A DNA stretch of 64,000 nt from Brachybacterium halotolerans (lineage in GTDB: Bacteria > Actinomycetota > Actinomycetes > Actinomycetales > Dermabacteraceae), in contig NZ_JAEDAJ010000003.1 of the NCBI RefSeq assembly GCF_016623465.1, forward strand, positions 341,355 through 405,354, given 5' to 3'. The translations under genes and the position numbers were made by a program. Shown here one piece after another: positions 28,766 to 37,756 of this stretch. Every line of letters starts with the position of its first letter. Positions within the stretch are counted from its first letter, which is position 1. A model generated the notes under the pieces. That model was given only the letters and a program-made list of their open reading frames with translations, was not told where the DNA came from and searched no databases.

Positions 28766-31654
28766 ATGAACGACGATTCCGACACCCCCGAGAACCCCGG
28801 CACCCCGGGCGGCCCCGAGGACCAGCACACCCCGACCGGCGCCGAGGGCGCGGGCGACGTCCCCGACCCCTCCGACGACGCGACCGGCTCGGGCGCGCCC
28901 GTCGGCCCCGACGGTCCCGACGCCGGCGGCACCCAGATCGAGGTCGGCGAGGCCTCCGAGCGTGTGATCACCCTGGTGGACCCGCTCGACGAGGGCGAGG
29001 GCGACCTCATCACCCAGGTCGACCTGAACCAGGAGATGCAGCGCTCCTTCCTCGACTACGCGATGAGCGTCATCGTGGACCGCGCCCTCCCGGACGTGCG
29101 CGACGGCCTCAAGCCCGTGCACCGCCGCATCGTCTACGCGATGTACGACGGTGGCTACCGCCCCGACCGCTCCTTCTCCAAGTGCGCGAAGGTCGTCGGC
29201 GAGGTCATGGGCGGCTACCACCCCCACGGCGACTCCGCGATCTACGACGCCATGGTGCGCCTCGTGCAGCCCTGGAACATGCGCTACCCGCTGATCCTGG
29301 GCCAGGGCAACTTCGGCTCGGCCGGCGACGACGGCGCAGCCGCCTCGCGGTACACGGAGTGCAAGATGGCGCCGCTGGCCCTCGAGCTGGTGCGCGACAT
29401 CAACGAGAACACCGTCGACATGCAGGACAACTACGACGGCACCCTCGAGGAGCCGACGATCCTGCCGGCGCGCTTCCCGAACCTGCTGTGCAACGGCTCC
29501 GCAGGCATCGCCGTGGGCATGGCCACGAACATCCCGCCGCACAACCTGCGCGAGGTCTCCGAGGCCGTCCAGTGGCTGCTGCAGAATCCCGAGGCGACGA
29601 AGGAGGAGCTGCTGGACGCGTGCCTCGCCCGCATCAAGGGCCCCGACTTCCCCTCGGGCGCGACCATCGTGGGCACCCGCGGCATCCAGGACGCGTACCG
29701 CACCGGTCGCGGCTCCATCACCCAGCGCGCCGTGGTCTCCACCGAGGAGGTCCGGGGGCGGATGGCGCTCGTCGTCACCGAGCTCCCGTACCAGGTCAAC
29801 CCCGATTCGCTCGCCCGCAAGATCGCCGAGCTCGTGAAGCTCGGCAGGCTCCAGGGCATCGCCGACATCAACGACGAGACCTCGGGCCGCACGGGCCAGC
29901 GCCTCGTGCTCACGCTCAAGCGCGACGCCGTCGCCAAGGTCGTGCTGAACAACCTGTACAAGCACACGCAGCTGCAGGAGAACTTCAGCGCGAACATGCT
30001 CGCGCTCGTGAACGGGGTGCCGCGCACCCTGTCCGTCGACTCCTTCGTGCGCGAGTGGACGAAGCACCAGCTCGACGTCATCGTGCGCCGCACCCAGTAC
30101 CGCCTGGACCGTGCCGAGGAGCAGATCCACATCTACCGCGGCTACCTCAAGGCGCTCGACGCGCTCGACGAGGTCATCGCGCTGATCCGCCGCTCCCCGG
30201 ATGCCGACGAGGCCCGCACCGGCCTCATGGAGCTGCTCGAGATCGACGAGATCCAGGCGAACGCGATCCTCTCGATGCAGCTGCGCCGCCTGGCCGCCCT
30301 GGAGCGCCAGAAGATCATCGAGGAGCACGACCGCCTGCAGGCCCTCATCGAGGAGTACAAGGCGATCCTCGCCTCCCCGCAGCGCCAGCGCGACATCGTC
30401 TCCGAGGAGCTCGCGGGCGTCGTCGAGAAGTACGGCGACGACCGTCGGACCGAGATCCTGCCCTTCGACGGCGACATGTCGATGGAGGACCTCATCCCCG
30501 AGGAGGACGTGGTCGTCACCATCACCAAGGGCGGCTACGTCAAGCGCACCCGCACCGACCAGTACCGCGCCCAGAAGCGCGGCGGCAAGGGCGTGCGCGG
30601 TGCCAGCCTGCGGGACGACGACGTGGTCCAGCACTTCTTCACCACGACCACCCACCAGTGGCTGCTGTTCTTCACCGACGCCGGCCGCGTCTACCGCGCC
30701 AAGGGCTACGAGATCCCCGAGGCCCCGCGCGACGCCAAGGGCCAGCACGTGGCGAACCTGCTGGCCTTCCAGCCGGACGAGCACATCGCCTCCGTGCTCG
30801 CGATCTCCAGCTACGAGGACGCCGAGTACCTGGTGCTCGCCACCCGCCACGGCCTCGTGAAGAAGACCGCGCTCACCCAGTTCGACTCGTCCCGCACGGG
30901 CGGCATCATCGCCGTGAACCTGCGCGAGATGGAGACGGCCGACGGCCCCCAGCCCGACGAGCTCGTGGCCGCCCGCGTGGTCGACGGCGACGACCAGCTG
31001 CTGCTGGTCTCCCGCAACGGCCAGAGCGTGCGCATGCCCGCCTCGGACGACGTGCTGCGCCCGATGGGCCGCGCCACCAGCGGCGTCACCGGCATGAAGT
31101 TCCGCCACGACGACGAGCTGCTCGCGATGGACGTGGTGCGCCCCGGCACCTACGTGGTGACCGTGACCGACGGAGGCTTCGCCAAGCGCTCGGACATCGA
31201 GGAGTACCGGGTCCAGGGCCGCGGCGGCCTCGGCATCCGCGTCGCCAAGCTGCCCGACGACCGCGGCCACCTGGTGGGCGCAGCCGTCGTCGAGGAGGGC
31301 GACGAGCTGCTGGTCGTGATGGAGAAGGGCAAGGTGGTGCGCTCGCGCGTCGCCGAGATCCCCGTCAAGGGCCGCACCACCATGGGCGTCGTCTTCGCCA
31401 AGCCCGGCAAGAACGACCACATCGTGCTGGTCGCCGTGAGCGCCGAGTCCGACGTCGACCTCGACGAGGCCGATCCGGAGGACGGCGCGGAGGATCCGTC
31501 GGCCGCGTCGTCGGCCGATCCCGTGGTCGATCCCGCGGGGCAGGCGCCCGACGCGTCTGCCGAGGATGCGGACGCAGATGCTCTAGGCTCGGGTGCGTCC
31601 GACGACGCGTCGAGCGACGACGCGTCCACCGGCGACGTCTCATCGGAGGAGTGA
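28766..31654 (+). CDS. gyrA: DNA gyrase subunit A
   Basis: Breaks and rejoins DNA in the gyrase complex. 962 residues, longer than the usual ~830-880, because of an acidic/Pro-rich N-terminal extension (residues 1-80) and an Asp/Ala/Ser-rich C-terminal tail (last ~60). The catalytic tyrosine is Tyr196 in [10 protein letters not shown]. The quinolone-resistance region reads [15 protein letters not shown], with Asp rather than a resistance-type residue visible after the serine-like position. The C-terminal beta-pinwheel starts with the GyrA box QKRGGKG (about residue 606). The RBS GAAAGG lies before ATG 28766. Confidence 0.97.
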   Translation: MNDDSDTPENPGTPGGPEDQHTPTGAEGAGDVPDPSDDATGSGAPVGPDGPDAGGTQIEVGEASERVITLVDPLDEGEGDLITQVDLNQEMQRSFLDYAMSVIVDRALPDVRDGLKPVHRRIVYAMYDGGYRPDRSFSKCAKVVGEVMGGYHPHGDSAIYDAMVRLVQPWNMRYPLILGQGNFGSAGDDGAAASRYTECKMAPLALELVRDINENTVDMQDNYDGTLEEPTILPARFPNLLCNGSAGIAVGMATNIPPHNLREVSEAVQWLLQNPEATKEELLDACLARIKGPDFPSGATIVGTRGIQDAYRTGRGSITQRAVVSTEEVRGRMALVVTELPYQVNPDSLARKIAELVKLGRLQGIADINDETSGRTGQRLVLTLKRDAVAKVVLNNLYKHTQLQENFSANMLALVNGVPRTLSVDSFVREWTKHQLDVIVRRTQYRLDRAEEQIHIYRGYLKALDALDEVIALIRRSPDADEARTGLMELLEIDEIQANAILSMQLRRLAALERQKIIEEHDRLQALIEEYKAILASPQRQRDIVSEELAGVVEKYGDDRRTEILPFDGDMSMEDLIPEEDVVVTITKGGYVKRTRTDQYRAQKRGGKGVRGASLRDDDVVQHFFTTTTHQWLLFFTDAGRVYRAKGYEIPEAPRDAKGQHVANLLAFQPDEHIASVLAISSYEDAEYLVLATRHGLVKKTALTQFDSSRTGGIIAVNLREMETADGPQPDELVAARVVDGDDQLLLVSRNGQSVRMPASDDVLRPMGRATSGVTGMKFRHDDELLAMDVVRPGTYVVTVTDGGFAKRSDIEEYRVQGRGGLGIRVAKLPDDRGHLVGAAVVEEGDELLVVMEKGKVVRSRVAEIPVKGRTTMGVVFAKPGKNDHIVLVAVSAESDVDLDEADPEDGAEDPSAASSADPVVDPAGQAPDASAEDADADALGSGASDDASSDDASTGDVSSEE

Positions 31655-31657
31655 CCC

Positions 31658-32419
31658 GTGGCAAGCAGCAAGAACGGTTCGACGCCCGGCCGCCCGGGCG
31701 GCGCCGGCGGCACGGAGGGCGCGCCCACGGTCACGTTCACACCGACCGACGACGCTGAAGGGCCCGCGAAGGGCTCCTCGAGGACCTCCTCGAAGGGCAC
31801 GTCGACCGGCTCGTCGACGACCGCGAGCTCCGCGGGCTCCGCGAACGGCGCCGGCGGCTCGAGGACCGGCGGCGCGAAGAACGGTGGCGCGAAGAACGCC
31901 GGCACCACCTCCGCGCAGCGGACCGGTGCCCAGCGCACGGGCTCCGCGACCTCCGCGTCGAGCGCGAACCCTCGCGGGACCGGCAGTGCGACCGGTGCGA
32001 ACAAGGGCGCGAGCCGCTCCCCGGCGAAGGCGACGGCCAAGGCGCCCACGCGCTCCGGCGGCCCCCGCCGCATCCGCCTCACGCTCTCGCGGATCGACCC
32101 CTTCTCCGTCATGAAGATGTCGTTCCTGATCGCGATCGCCGTGGGCATCGCGACCGTGGTCGCCGTGGCCGTGCTGTGGAACCTCGTCGAGGTCATCGGC
32201 ATCTGGGACAAGATCGACGAGATCGGCCGCGACCTCAACAACGACAAGCCGCTGCCCTTCATGGAGTACTTCAAGTTCTCCAAGATGATCAGCTACGCGA
32301 CCATCGCCGCCGTCGTCGACATCGTCATCATCACGGCGCTCGGCACGCTCCTCGCGTTCCTCTACAACATCGTCGCCGCCCTGCTGGGCGGACTGAAGAT
32401 GACCTTCACCGACGAGTGA
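31658..32419 (+). CDS. DUF3566 domain membrane protein
   Basis: A 253-residue actinobacterial protein usually found right after gyrA. GGAGGA lies 7 bases before GTG 31658. The first ~140 residues are a low-complexity, Gly/Ser/Thr/Ala/Lys-rich cytoplasmic region. The DUF3566 domain starts at RRIRLTLSRIDPFSVMKMSF and contains two membrane helices (about 152-174 and 213-240) separated by a short loop with an IGIWDKIDEIGRDLN segment. The function is not firmly known. It is probably co-transcribed with gyrA (3 bases apart). Confidence 0.88.
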   Translation: MASSKNGSTPGRPGGAGGTEGAPTVTFTPTDDAEGPAKGSSRTSSKGTSTGSSTTASSAGSANGAGGSRTGGAKNGGAKNAGTTSAQRTGAQRTGSATSASSANPRGTGSATGANKGASRSPAKATAKAPTRSGGPRRIRLTLSRIDPFSVMKMSFLIAIAVGIATVVAVAVLWNLVEVIGIWDKIDEIGRDLNNDKPLPFMEYFKFSKMISYATIAAVVDIVIITALGTLLAFLYNIVAALLGGLKMTFTDE

Positions 32420-32485
32420 CGGCCGGCTGAGAGCGGGCGCGGCGGTCATCCCGCCGCGCGCCGATCTCTCCCGCGCACCTCTGCG

Positions 32486-32521
32486 AAGCGCCCGGTGCCG
32501 CCACGGCGGCGCCGGGCGCTT
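32486..32521 (+). terminator. Hairpin after the gyrA-DUF3566 block
   Basis: AAGCGCCCGG (32486-32495) pairs with CCGGGCGCTT (32512-32521); the inner GCCGCC/GGCGGC also pairs around a CAC-like loop. A T-containing stretch follows. It lies 67 bases beyond the DUF3566 stop and probably ends the rightward dnaA-side transcription. The ~200 bases from here to 32717 hold no recognisable gene. Confidence 0.7.
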
Positions 32522-32717
32522 CTGCGTGCGTCGGGACACGCTGCGGCGGTGGGCCGCGTGCGAGCTCTCCAGGGCTCTGCTGCGTGTGCCGTGTCGGCCA
32601 CCGGCGCCAGGGCGACATCACTGCCATATACGGCAGAGGGGTCCGGTATATGCCGGTGGGCGACAGGCCGGACCGGGGCGCCCCCTGTGGGCGACTGCGG
32701 CCCCCGCCCGGCCCGTC

Positions 32718-34370
32718 TCAGGCGACGGTGAAGCGGATGGTGTGCCAGCCGCTCGAGCCGTTCGGGGCGGGATCTGCGTGCTGCGAGGTCTGGAGCTCGC
32801 CCGTGCCGTCCGTCGCTCGCACGCGCGCCGTGTGCTTTCCGGGACGCGCGTCGGCCCAGCGCAGGGCCCACTGGGTCCAGGTGTCGGACGTGACCGCCGT
32901 GCCCAGCTCGGCGTCGAGCCAGTCCCCGTCGTCGATCTGCACCTGCACGGCGCGCACGCCGCGGTGCTGCGCCCATGCGGTCCCGCCGAGCATCACGGCG
33001 CCGTCCCCGTCGACCTCGAGGTCCTTGCCCTCGCGGGGGACGTCGATGCGCGAGGCGGTCTTGATGGGGCCGCGCTCCGACCAGCCCCGGGAGGTCCAGT
33101 ACGCGGTCTGGTCGGCGAAGCGGGTGACCGTGAGCTCCGTGAGCCATTTGGTCGCCGAGACGTAGCCGTAGAGCCCGGGGACGACCATCCGCACCGGGTA
33201 GCCGTGCTCGGGCGGCAGCGGGGAGCCGTTCATGCCCACGGCGAGCAGCGAGTCGCGTCCGTCGGTGAGCGCCTCGAGCGGGGTCGAGGCGGTGAAGCCG
33301 TCGGTCGAGCGGGAGAGGACCATGTCGGCTCCGTCCTGCACGCCGGCGCGCTCGAGGAGCCGGGCGACGGGCACCCCGATCCACGTGGCGTTGCCCGCGA
33401 GATCGCCGCCCACGACATTGGAGACGCAGGTGAGCGTCACATGGGATTCGATCATGGGCTCGGCGAGAAGCTGAGAGAAATCGAGCTCGATCTCCTGGTC
33501 CACGAGGCCATGGATGCGCAGGCTCCAGCTCGTGGGGTCCACGCGGGGCACCGCGAGAGCAGTGTCGATGCGGTAGAAGTCGCCGTTCGGGGTGACGAAC
33601 GGCGGCATCCCCGCGACGTCGACCTGTGCCCCGGCCGGGATCGGTGCCGCGCGCTTCCGAGGGGTGGGCAGCACGAACTGCGCAACCTTCCGGCTCAGAT
33701 CGCGGCTGGTCGCGATGCCCTGCGCGCCCGCGGCGACGATGGCGGCGAGCACTCCCGTGCCCGCGATGAGCGCTCTGCGGGGTGGCGCGTCGGCAGGGGA
33801 CGTCGGAGCGGCAGGGGAGGGCGCGGTGGCAGGGGCGGGCTTGTCCCGCCCGCCGTGCCCGTGGGCCGACGGGGATGGACCGGACCTGCTGAGCAGCGCG
33901 CGCAAGATCACCACCGCGAGAACCGTGCCGACGAGGGTCGGCACCACGTCGGCCGCGGAGTTCTGGGCCCGCGTGAACACGAAGACGCCGGCGGCGGCGC
34001 CGAGCAGTGCGAGCAGGACGGCCGCCGCCCGCGGATGTCTCGCGCCGAGCACCCCGATCAGTCCCGTCACCACGGCGTACACGAGCAGCATCGAGATGTC
34101 GAGCACGAGCTTGTCGCGCGTGCCGAACAGCCCGATGACCAGGTCCTTCAACCAGGCTGGGACCACGTCGACGAAGGCTCCGCCCACCGCGATCAGCGGG
34201 GCCGACGAGGAGCTGAAGGCGAGGGAGCACAGCCCGGACAGGGCGAGCAGGACCAGGCCCGACGCGATCCCGGCAAGGGCCGACCACCACGGGATGCCGC
34301 GCGGACGGCGCGGCGCGGCCGGCCGTCGCGGATCCCGTCCCGTGCTCGGCCGCGAGTGCAGATCGACCAC
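32718..34370 (-). CDS. Membrane-anchored molybdopterin-dependent oxidoreductase (sulfite-oxidase-like)
   Basis: I chose GTG 34370 (550 residues) because AAGGAG lies 9 bases upstream; the longer start at 34463 has none. Four hydrophobic segments (about residues 20-45, 65-80, 90-110, 130-150) precede a cytoplasm-external domain entered through another hydrophobic stretch (ALIAGTGVLAAIVAAGAQGI). The catalytic domain has the molybdenum-ligand cysteine in LTCVSNVVGGDLAGNATW and the C-terminal Ig-like dimerisation domain with AVQVQIDDGDWLDAEL. This architecture, integral helices plus a sulfite-oxidase fold, occurs widely in actinobacteria; the substrate is unknown. No molybdopterin biosynthesis gene is nearby. 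Confidence 0.88.
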   Translation of the reverse strand: MVDLHSRPSTGRDPRRPAAPRRPRGIPWWSALAGIASGLVLLALSGLCSLAFSSSSAPLIAVGGAFVDVVPAWLKDLVIGLFGTRDKLVLDISMLLVYAVVTGLIGVLGARHPRAAAVLLALLGAAAGVFVFTRAQNSAADVVPTLVGTVLAVVILRALLSRSGPSPSAHGHGGRDKPAPATAPSPAAPTSPADAPPRRALIAGTGVLAAIVAAGAQGIATSRDLSRKVAQFVLPTPRKRAAPIPAGAQVDVAGMPPFVTPNGDFYRIDTALAVPRVDPTSWSLRIHGLVDQEIELDFSQLLAEPMIESHVTLTCVSNVVGGDLAGNATWIGVPVARLLERAGVQDGADMVLSRSTDGFTASTPLEALTDGRDSLLAVGMNGSPLPPEHGYPVRMVVPGLYGYVSATKWLTELTVTRFADQTAYWTSRGWSERGPIKTASRIDVPREGKDLEVDGDGAVMLGGTAWAQHRGVRAVQVQIDDGDWLDAELGTAVTSDTWTQWALRWADARPGKHTARVRATDGTGELQTSQHADPAPNGSSGWHTIRFTVA

Positions 34371-34683
34371 GATGCGGCGCTCCTTCCCGACCGGGCGGCA
34401 TCGGCGGTCGACGGGACGCGCGGTCGACACGAGTCTGCTCCTGTGTGCGAAGGACGTCGACACCTGTGACGAAGCCGTAAGGGATGGGGCGCGGGTGAGG
34501 CGGGACCAGAGGGCGCGTGCTCGAGCTCCGGCTCACGGCCCGGTCGGGACGCCCCGCTCAGGGACTGCCCGGTCAGAGGCCTGTGATGTCCGGTACAGGG
34601 CCACCGTCGGGTTGGACGCGGAAGCACACGCTTCGCTACAGTTGAGCGTCGGTGCGGCCCGGTGATCCGGATCCGCAGCACAC
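34371..34683 (+). promoter_or_regulatory. Region upstream of tRNA-Ile with a consensus-like promoter
   Basis: 313 bases without a gene. TTGGAC (34613-34618), an 18-base spacer and TACAGT (34637-34642) make a plausible vegetative promoter; transcription would start about 35 bases before the tRNA. The rest is the leader of the divergent oxidoreductase gene. Confidence 0.6.
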
Positions 34684-34757
34684 GGGCCTATAGCTCAGTC
34701 GGTTAGAGCGCTGTCCTGATAAGACAGAGGTCACTGGTTCAAGTCCAGTTAGGCCCA
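34684..34757 (+). tRNA. tRNA-Ile (anticodon GAT)
   Basis: 74 nucleotides that fold as a cloverleaf: acceptor GGGCCTA/TAGGCCC, D-arm with AGCTCAGTCGGTTAGAGC, anticodon stem CTGTC/GACAG around loop CTGATAA, and T-arm GGTTCAAGTCC. The 3' CCA is not encoded. Located after gyrA and before tRNA-Ala as in many actinobacteria. Confidence 0.95.
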
Positions 34758-34780
34758 CTCCCACGCTTTCGGAGGTTCCG

Positions 34781-34927
34781 ATGAAGAAGCTGCTCACGTA
34801 CTCCGCGGTCCTCGTCTCCAGCGCCGTCGCAGGCATCCTGGTGTGGCGCAAGGTCGAGGCGGACAAGCTCGAGAACGATCTCTGGGCCGAGGCCGAGAAG
34901 ATCAGCGAGCAGCAGTCGAAGTCCTGA
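34781..34927 (+). CDS. DLW-39 family small membrane peptide
   Basis: A 48-residue peptide between tRNA-Ile and tRNA-Ala, beginning MKKLLTYSAVLVSSAVAGIL (one membrane helix, about residues 4-21), then a charged tail with the family-naming NDLWAEA motif. GGAGG lies 7 bases before ATG 34781. It is widely conserved at this position in actinobacteria; no function is established. It is below the length many gene finders report. Confidence 0.9.
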   Translation: MKKLLTYSAVLVSSAVAGILVWRKVEADKLENDLWAEAEKISEQQSKS

Positions 34928-34949
34928 GCCCATCCGAGAGCTCGAATAC

Positions 34950-35025
34950 GGGGACTTAGCTCAGTTGGTAGAGCGGTAGCTTTGCAAGCTTCAGGTCAGG
35001 GGTTCGATCCCCCTAGTCTCCACCA
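34950..35025 (+). tRNA. tRNA-Ala (anticodon TGC)
   Basis: 76 nucleotides including an encoded 3' CCA (35023-35025). Acceptor GGGGACT pairs with AGTCTCC (one G-T wobble). D-arm AGCTCAGTTGGTAGAGC, anticodon loop TTTGCAA giving TGC, T-arm GGTTCGATCC. The anticodon stem has one T-T mismatch. Likely co-transcribed with tRNA-Ile and the DLW-39 gene. Confidence 0.94.
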
Positions 35026-35037
35026 GGCATGACGGAC

Positions 35038-35067
35038 AGAGGCCCCCTCCACTTGGAGGGGGCCTCT
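35038..35067 (+). terminator. Strong hairpin after tRNA-Ala
   Basis: AGAGGCCCCCTCC (35038-35050) and its exact complement (35055-35067) around the loop ACTT make a 13-base stem, followed by TCC. It lies 12 bases after the tRNA. The ~200 bases from here to the MarR gene hold no recognisable gene. Confidence 0.85.
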
Positions 35068-35271
35068 TCCACGCCCGACGACGCGTGCGGCTCCCTCGAG
35101 GGATCATGGGCGCGAACGGCGACTCGCACGCGGGCTTGAATCGTGGTCGACCTGGAGCGGGCTGGTGACTGCACCCGCATGCGCTTCTCGCGGGAGACCC
35201 CGGGGCGCGTGGTCCTCTCGGGCCGGTGAGCGGCGACGCGCCGCCGCAGCCACGCGCTGCCTGCCAGCTCC

Positions 35272-35751
35272 TCAGCAGGAGGACGAGGACCGCTCGTCGA
35301 TCTGCTCGAGGGCGAGCCGCATCTGGTGCAGGACCCGCAGCGTCGCGTCGATCTCCGCCTCCGTAATCCCCCCGCCCACACGGGCCATCAGCGCGTGCTC
35401 GCGCGCCGCCACGGCGGCGATGGCCTCCTCGCCGGCCCCGGTCAGGTGCACGAGGGACGAGCGGCGATGCGCGGGGTTCTCGCGGAGCTCGACGAAGCCG
35501 ACCGCGGCAGCGTCGTTGACCATCCGCTGGACGAACTGTCGGCTCAGGTCCTGGGCGCGGGCGAGCTGGGGGACCGTGCGATCCCCACCGCGGCGCAGCT
35601 GGTCCAGCACGTTGCGCACTCCCATGGACATGCCCATGTCCGTCTCGCTGCGCTCCACGATCCGCGCGACCGTGCGGTACACCGGTCCGATCGCGACGTA
35701 GACCTCGGCGAGGCGATCTGCGAGGGCATCGGGTTCCAGGGGTGTGCTCAC
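35272..35751 (-). CDS. MarR-family transcriptional regulator
   Basis: A 159-residue winged helix-turn-helix protein. The recognition region reads VPQLARAQDLSRQFVQRMVNDAAAVGFVELRENPAHRRSSLVHLT, in which the helix and the beta-wing with DRR-like Arg-Arg are visible. The GTG start at 35751 lies 6 bases after CATACT, so the transcript is probably leaderless. It is divergent from an alpha/beta hydrolase, and two palindromes fill the 57 bases between them. Repression of both genes and release by a small ligand is the expected mode (family knowledge). Confidence 0.9.
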   Translation of the reverse strand: MSTPLEPDALADRLAEVYVAIGPVYRTVARIVERSETDMGMSMGVRNVLDQLRRGGDRTVPQLARAQDLSRQFVQRMVNDAAAVGFVELRENPAHRRSSLVHLTGAGEEAIAAVAAREHALMARVGGGITEAEIDATLRVLHQMRLALEQIDERSSSSC

Positions 35752-35760
35752 CCCAGAAGT

Positions 35761-35810
35761 ATGACACCTGGGTTGTCATCGTAGTGCCAATATGACAACC
35801 TGGTTGTCAT
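35761..35810. promoter_or_regulatory. Paired operators between marR gene and hydrolase gene
   Basis: Two 8-3-8 palindromes: ATGACACCTGGGTTGTCAT (35761-35779, one mismatch) and ATGACAACCTGGTTGTCAT (35792-35810, perfect). Their centres are 31 bases apart, about three helical turns, so two dimers would sit on the same face. The first covers the marR -10, the second runs into the hydrolase ATG. Confidence 0.88.
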
Positions 35811-36663
35811 GAACCCGACGACGCGCCGGCTCGTGCTCGCTGACCAGACCATCGCCCATCTCGACATCCCGCCGTCCTCTCCGGAGACCGGAGGGAGGGA
35901 TCCCCTGGTCCTCCTGCACGGCGGGGCCGTGGACCACCGGATGTGGGGCCCGCAGCTCGGAGCGTTCCCCGATCGTCGACTCATCGTGCCCGATGCCCGG
36001 GGGCACGGAGGGTCCTCCGACGCCGAGGGCCCCTACCGGCTGGCCGACGACGTCGTCGCGCTGCTCGACGCTCTCGACATCGAGCGTGCGGTGCTCGTGG
36101 GGATCTCCATGGGCGGGGGCACCGCGGTCGACGTCGCGCTCGAGCATCCCGGGCGGGCCTCCGCGCTGGTGGTGAGCGGCACGGGGACGAGCGAGCCGAC
36201 CTTCACCGATCCCTGGTGCCTCGACGTCTTCCAGAGGTGGCAGGCGGCGGAGGCTGCGGGCGATCTCGAGACATGGATCGCCGTGTTCAGCGAGTTCACG
36301 GCCGGGCCGCAGCGCGGGAGGTCCGACGTGGATCCCGCAGTGGTCGACCTCGTGGAGACCATGGCTCGCGAAACGGTGGCCCACCACCTGCGGGTCGACG
36401 CGAACGGCACCCCGATCGCGCCGATCCCGTTCAGCCCGGTCACCGGGACCTGGGAGCGCGTGGGGCGGATCGAGATTCCCGTCCTCGCCCTGTGCGGGGC
36501 GCTGGACGGCACCGATCACCGGGCGATGGGGGAGCGGCTCGCCGCGTCGGTGCCTGAGGGGGAGTACGTGGAGATCCCCGGCGTCGCCCACTATCCGAAC
36601 CTCGAGCGCCCGGACCGGTTCGATGTCGCCGTGGCGGAGTTCCTCGCGACCAGAGGCGTCTGA
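35809..36663 (+). CDS. Alpha/beta-fold hydrolase
   Basis: A 284-residue alpha/beta hydrolase. The oxyanion-hole motif LVLLHGGAVDHRMW (about residues 32-45), the nucleophile elbow GISMGGG with Ser near residue 98, a catalytic Asp in GALDGTDH (about 233) and a His in VAHYPN (about 263) are all visible. The substrate cannot be predicted; related proteins include esterases and 3-oxoadipate enol-lactonase-like enzymes. The ATG at 35809 lies in the second MarR operator with no ribosome-binding site, so the leader must be very short. Confidence 0.87.
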   Translation: MNPTTRRLVLADQTIAHLDIPPSSPETGGRDPLVLLHGGAVDHRMWGPQLGAFPDRRLIVPDARGHGGSSDAEGPYRLADDVVALLDALDIERAVLVGISMGGGTAVDVALEHPGRASALVVSGTGTSEPTFTDPWCLDVFQRWQAAEAAGDLETWIAVFSEFTAGPQRGRSDVDPAVVDLVETMARETVAHHLRVDANGTPIAPIPFSPVTGTWERVGRIEIPVLALCGALDGTDHRAMGERLAASVPEGEYVEIPGVAHYPNLERPDRFDVAVAEFLATRGV

Positions 36664-36740
36664 GATCGGGTGCCGGTGTTCGAGCGGCATCGGGGACTCG
36701 TGACGGCTCGGAACACCGACGACGCGATGTCGGGCCCCTC

Positions 36741-37685
36741 TCAGTCGGGCACCACCACCGCACGGTCCCGCCCGGCGTGCTGCCAGGCCTCGGCCACCCG
36801 CGCGAGGGGATACGACGTGTAGGGGATCTGCAGCGTGCCGTCGGCGATCAGGTGCATCAGGCCGGGCAGCCGTGCCATCAGCTTCTGCGTGTCCACCGAG
36901 CCCGCTCCGCTGCCGCTGAGGGAGATGCGCCGGCTGCGAAGGAGGCTTGCGGGAAGGGACGCGTCGGCTCCTGCGAGGCTTCCGATCTGGACGTAGGAGA
37001 TCTGCGCGGCATCGTCCCCGAGTCCGCGTCGCCCGAGAGCGGCGAAGGTCGCCTCCGCGACGGGGCCCCAGACGTAGTCGAGCACGAGGGACGGCGTGGA
37101 GCGGGCGACCTCCGCGGCGAGCGGCTCCGGAGAGTGCCCGGTCGCCGCGGGACGCGCACCGAGCGAGGCGAGCTCGGCCAGGGACTGCTCGTCACGTCCG
37201 GCGGCGATCACGCTCGTCGCTCCGAGGGCGAGGGCGGACTGCACGGCGGCGCGCCCTGCCATGCCGGTGGCGCCGAGGACGAGCACGGTGCCCAGCTCAC
37301 CGTGCGTCTCGCGGTGGTCCACCAAAGGGAGGTAGCCCGACATGGCCGGGTTCATCCCCGCGGCGATCGCGAGGGGATCGGCGCCGGAGGGGAGCGGGAG
37401 CCCGAAGGACGTGGCCATGGAGGTGGCCATGGTGCCCCAGGGAGCCCGCGAGAAACCCGTGTACACGAGGGAGCCGTCGGCACGGCGCGCGACGGCGTCG
37501 ATCCCGGGCACGAGCGGGTAGCGGTTCGTGCTCCCGTAATGGCGACCGGACGCGATCGAGCGCACGACCTGATGGATGCCGGCACCCACCAGGGTCATCA
37601 GCTCCTCGCCCTGCTGGGGCTCGGGGTCGGCGAAGTCGGTGGCCGTGGGGAGGCTGTCGGGTGTGGTGACGACGGCTGCGCGCAT
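36741..37685 (-). CDS. Zinc-independent medium-chain dehydrogenase / quinone oxidoreductase-like protein
   Basis: A 314-residue MDR-superfamily oxidoreductase. The NAD(P)-binding motif reads VLVLGATGMAGRAAVQSALALGA (about residues 134-156). The cysteine/histidine ligands for catalytic zinc are absent, so it should act as an NADPH-dependent quinone or enone reductase. Closest in style are proteins annotated quinone oxidoreductase that pair with a TetR regulator. It is divergent from such a regulator (37757) with shared operators. Its 3' end is convergent with the hydrolase gene; a GGTGTTC/GAACACC inverted repeat lies between them. Confidence 0.85.
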   Translation of the reverse strand: MRAAVVTTPDSLPTATDFADPEPQQGEELMTLVGAGIHQVVRSIASGRHYGSTNRYPLVPGIDAVARRADGSLVYTGFSRAPWGTMATSMATSFGLPLPSGADPLAIAAGMNPAMSGYLPLVDHRETHGELGTVLVLGATGMAGRAAVQSALALGATSVIAAGRDEQSLAELASLGARPAATGHSPEPLAAEVARSTPSLVLDYVWGPVAEATFAALGRRGLGDDAAQISYVQIGSLAGADASLPASLLRSRRISLSGSGAGSVDTQKLMARLPGLMHLIADGTLQIPYTSYPLARVAEAWQHAGRDRAVVVPD

Positions 37686-37701
37686 GGGACGCTCCTCTGC
37701 C

Positions 37702-37746
37702 TTAACTAAGTTCAGTGACGCGAACAGGTTGCTTTAACTTTGTTAA
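37702..37746. promoter_or_regulatory. Operators between dehydrogenase and TetR gene
   Basis: TTAACTTTGTTAA (37734-37746, perfect 5-3-5 palindrome) and TTAACTAAGTTCA (37702-37714, one mismatch) have centres 32 bases apart. They lie between the divergent starts and are much more AT-rich than their surroundings. This is the expected binding site of the adjacent TetR protein. Confidence 0.82.
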
Positions 37747-37756
37747 GGTGTCAAGC

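Noticed and set aside
28493..31420. Minus-strand open frame of 975 codons opposite gyrA
   Set aside because: A composition shadow of gyrA, whose catalytic motifs are unmistakable on the plus strand.
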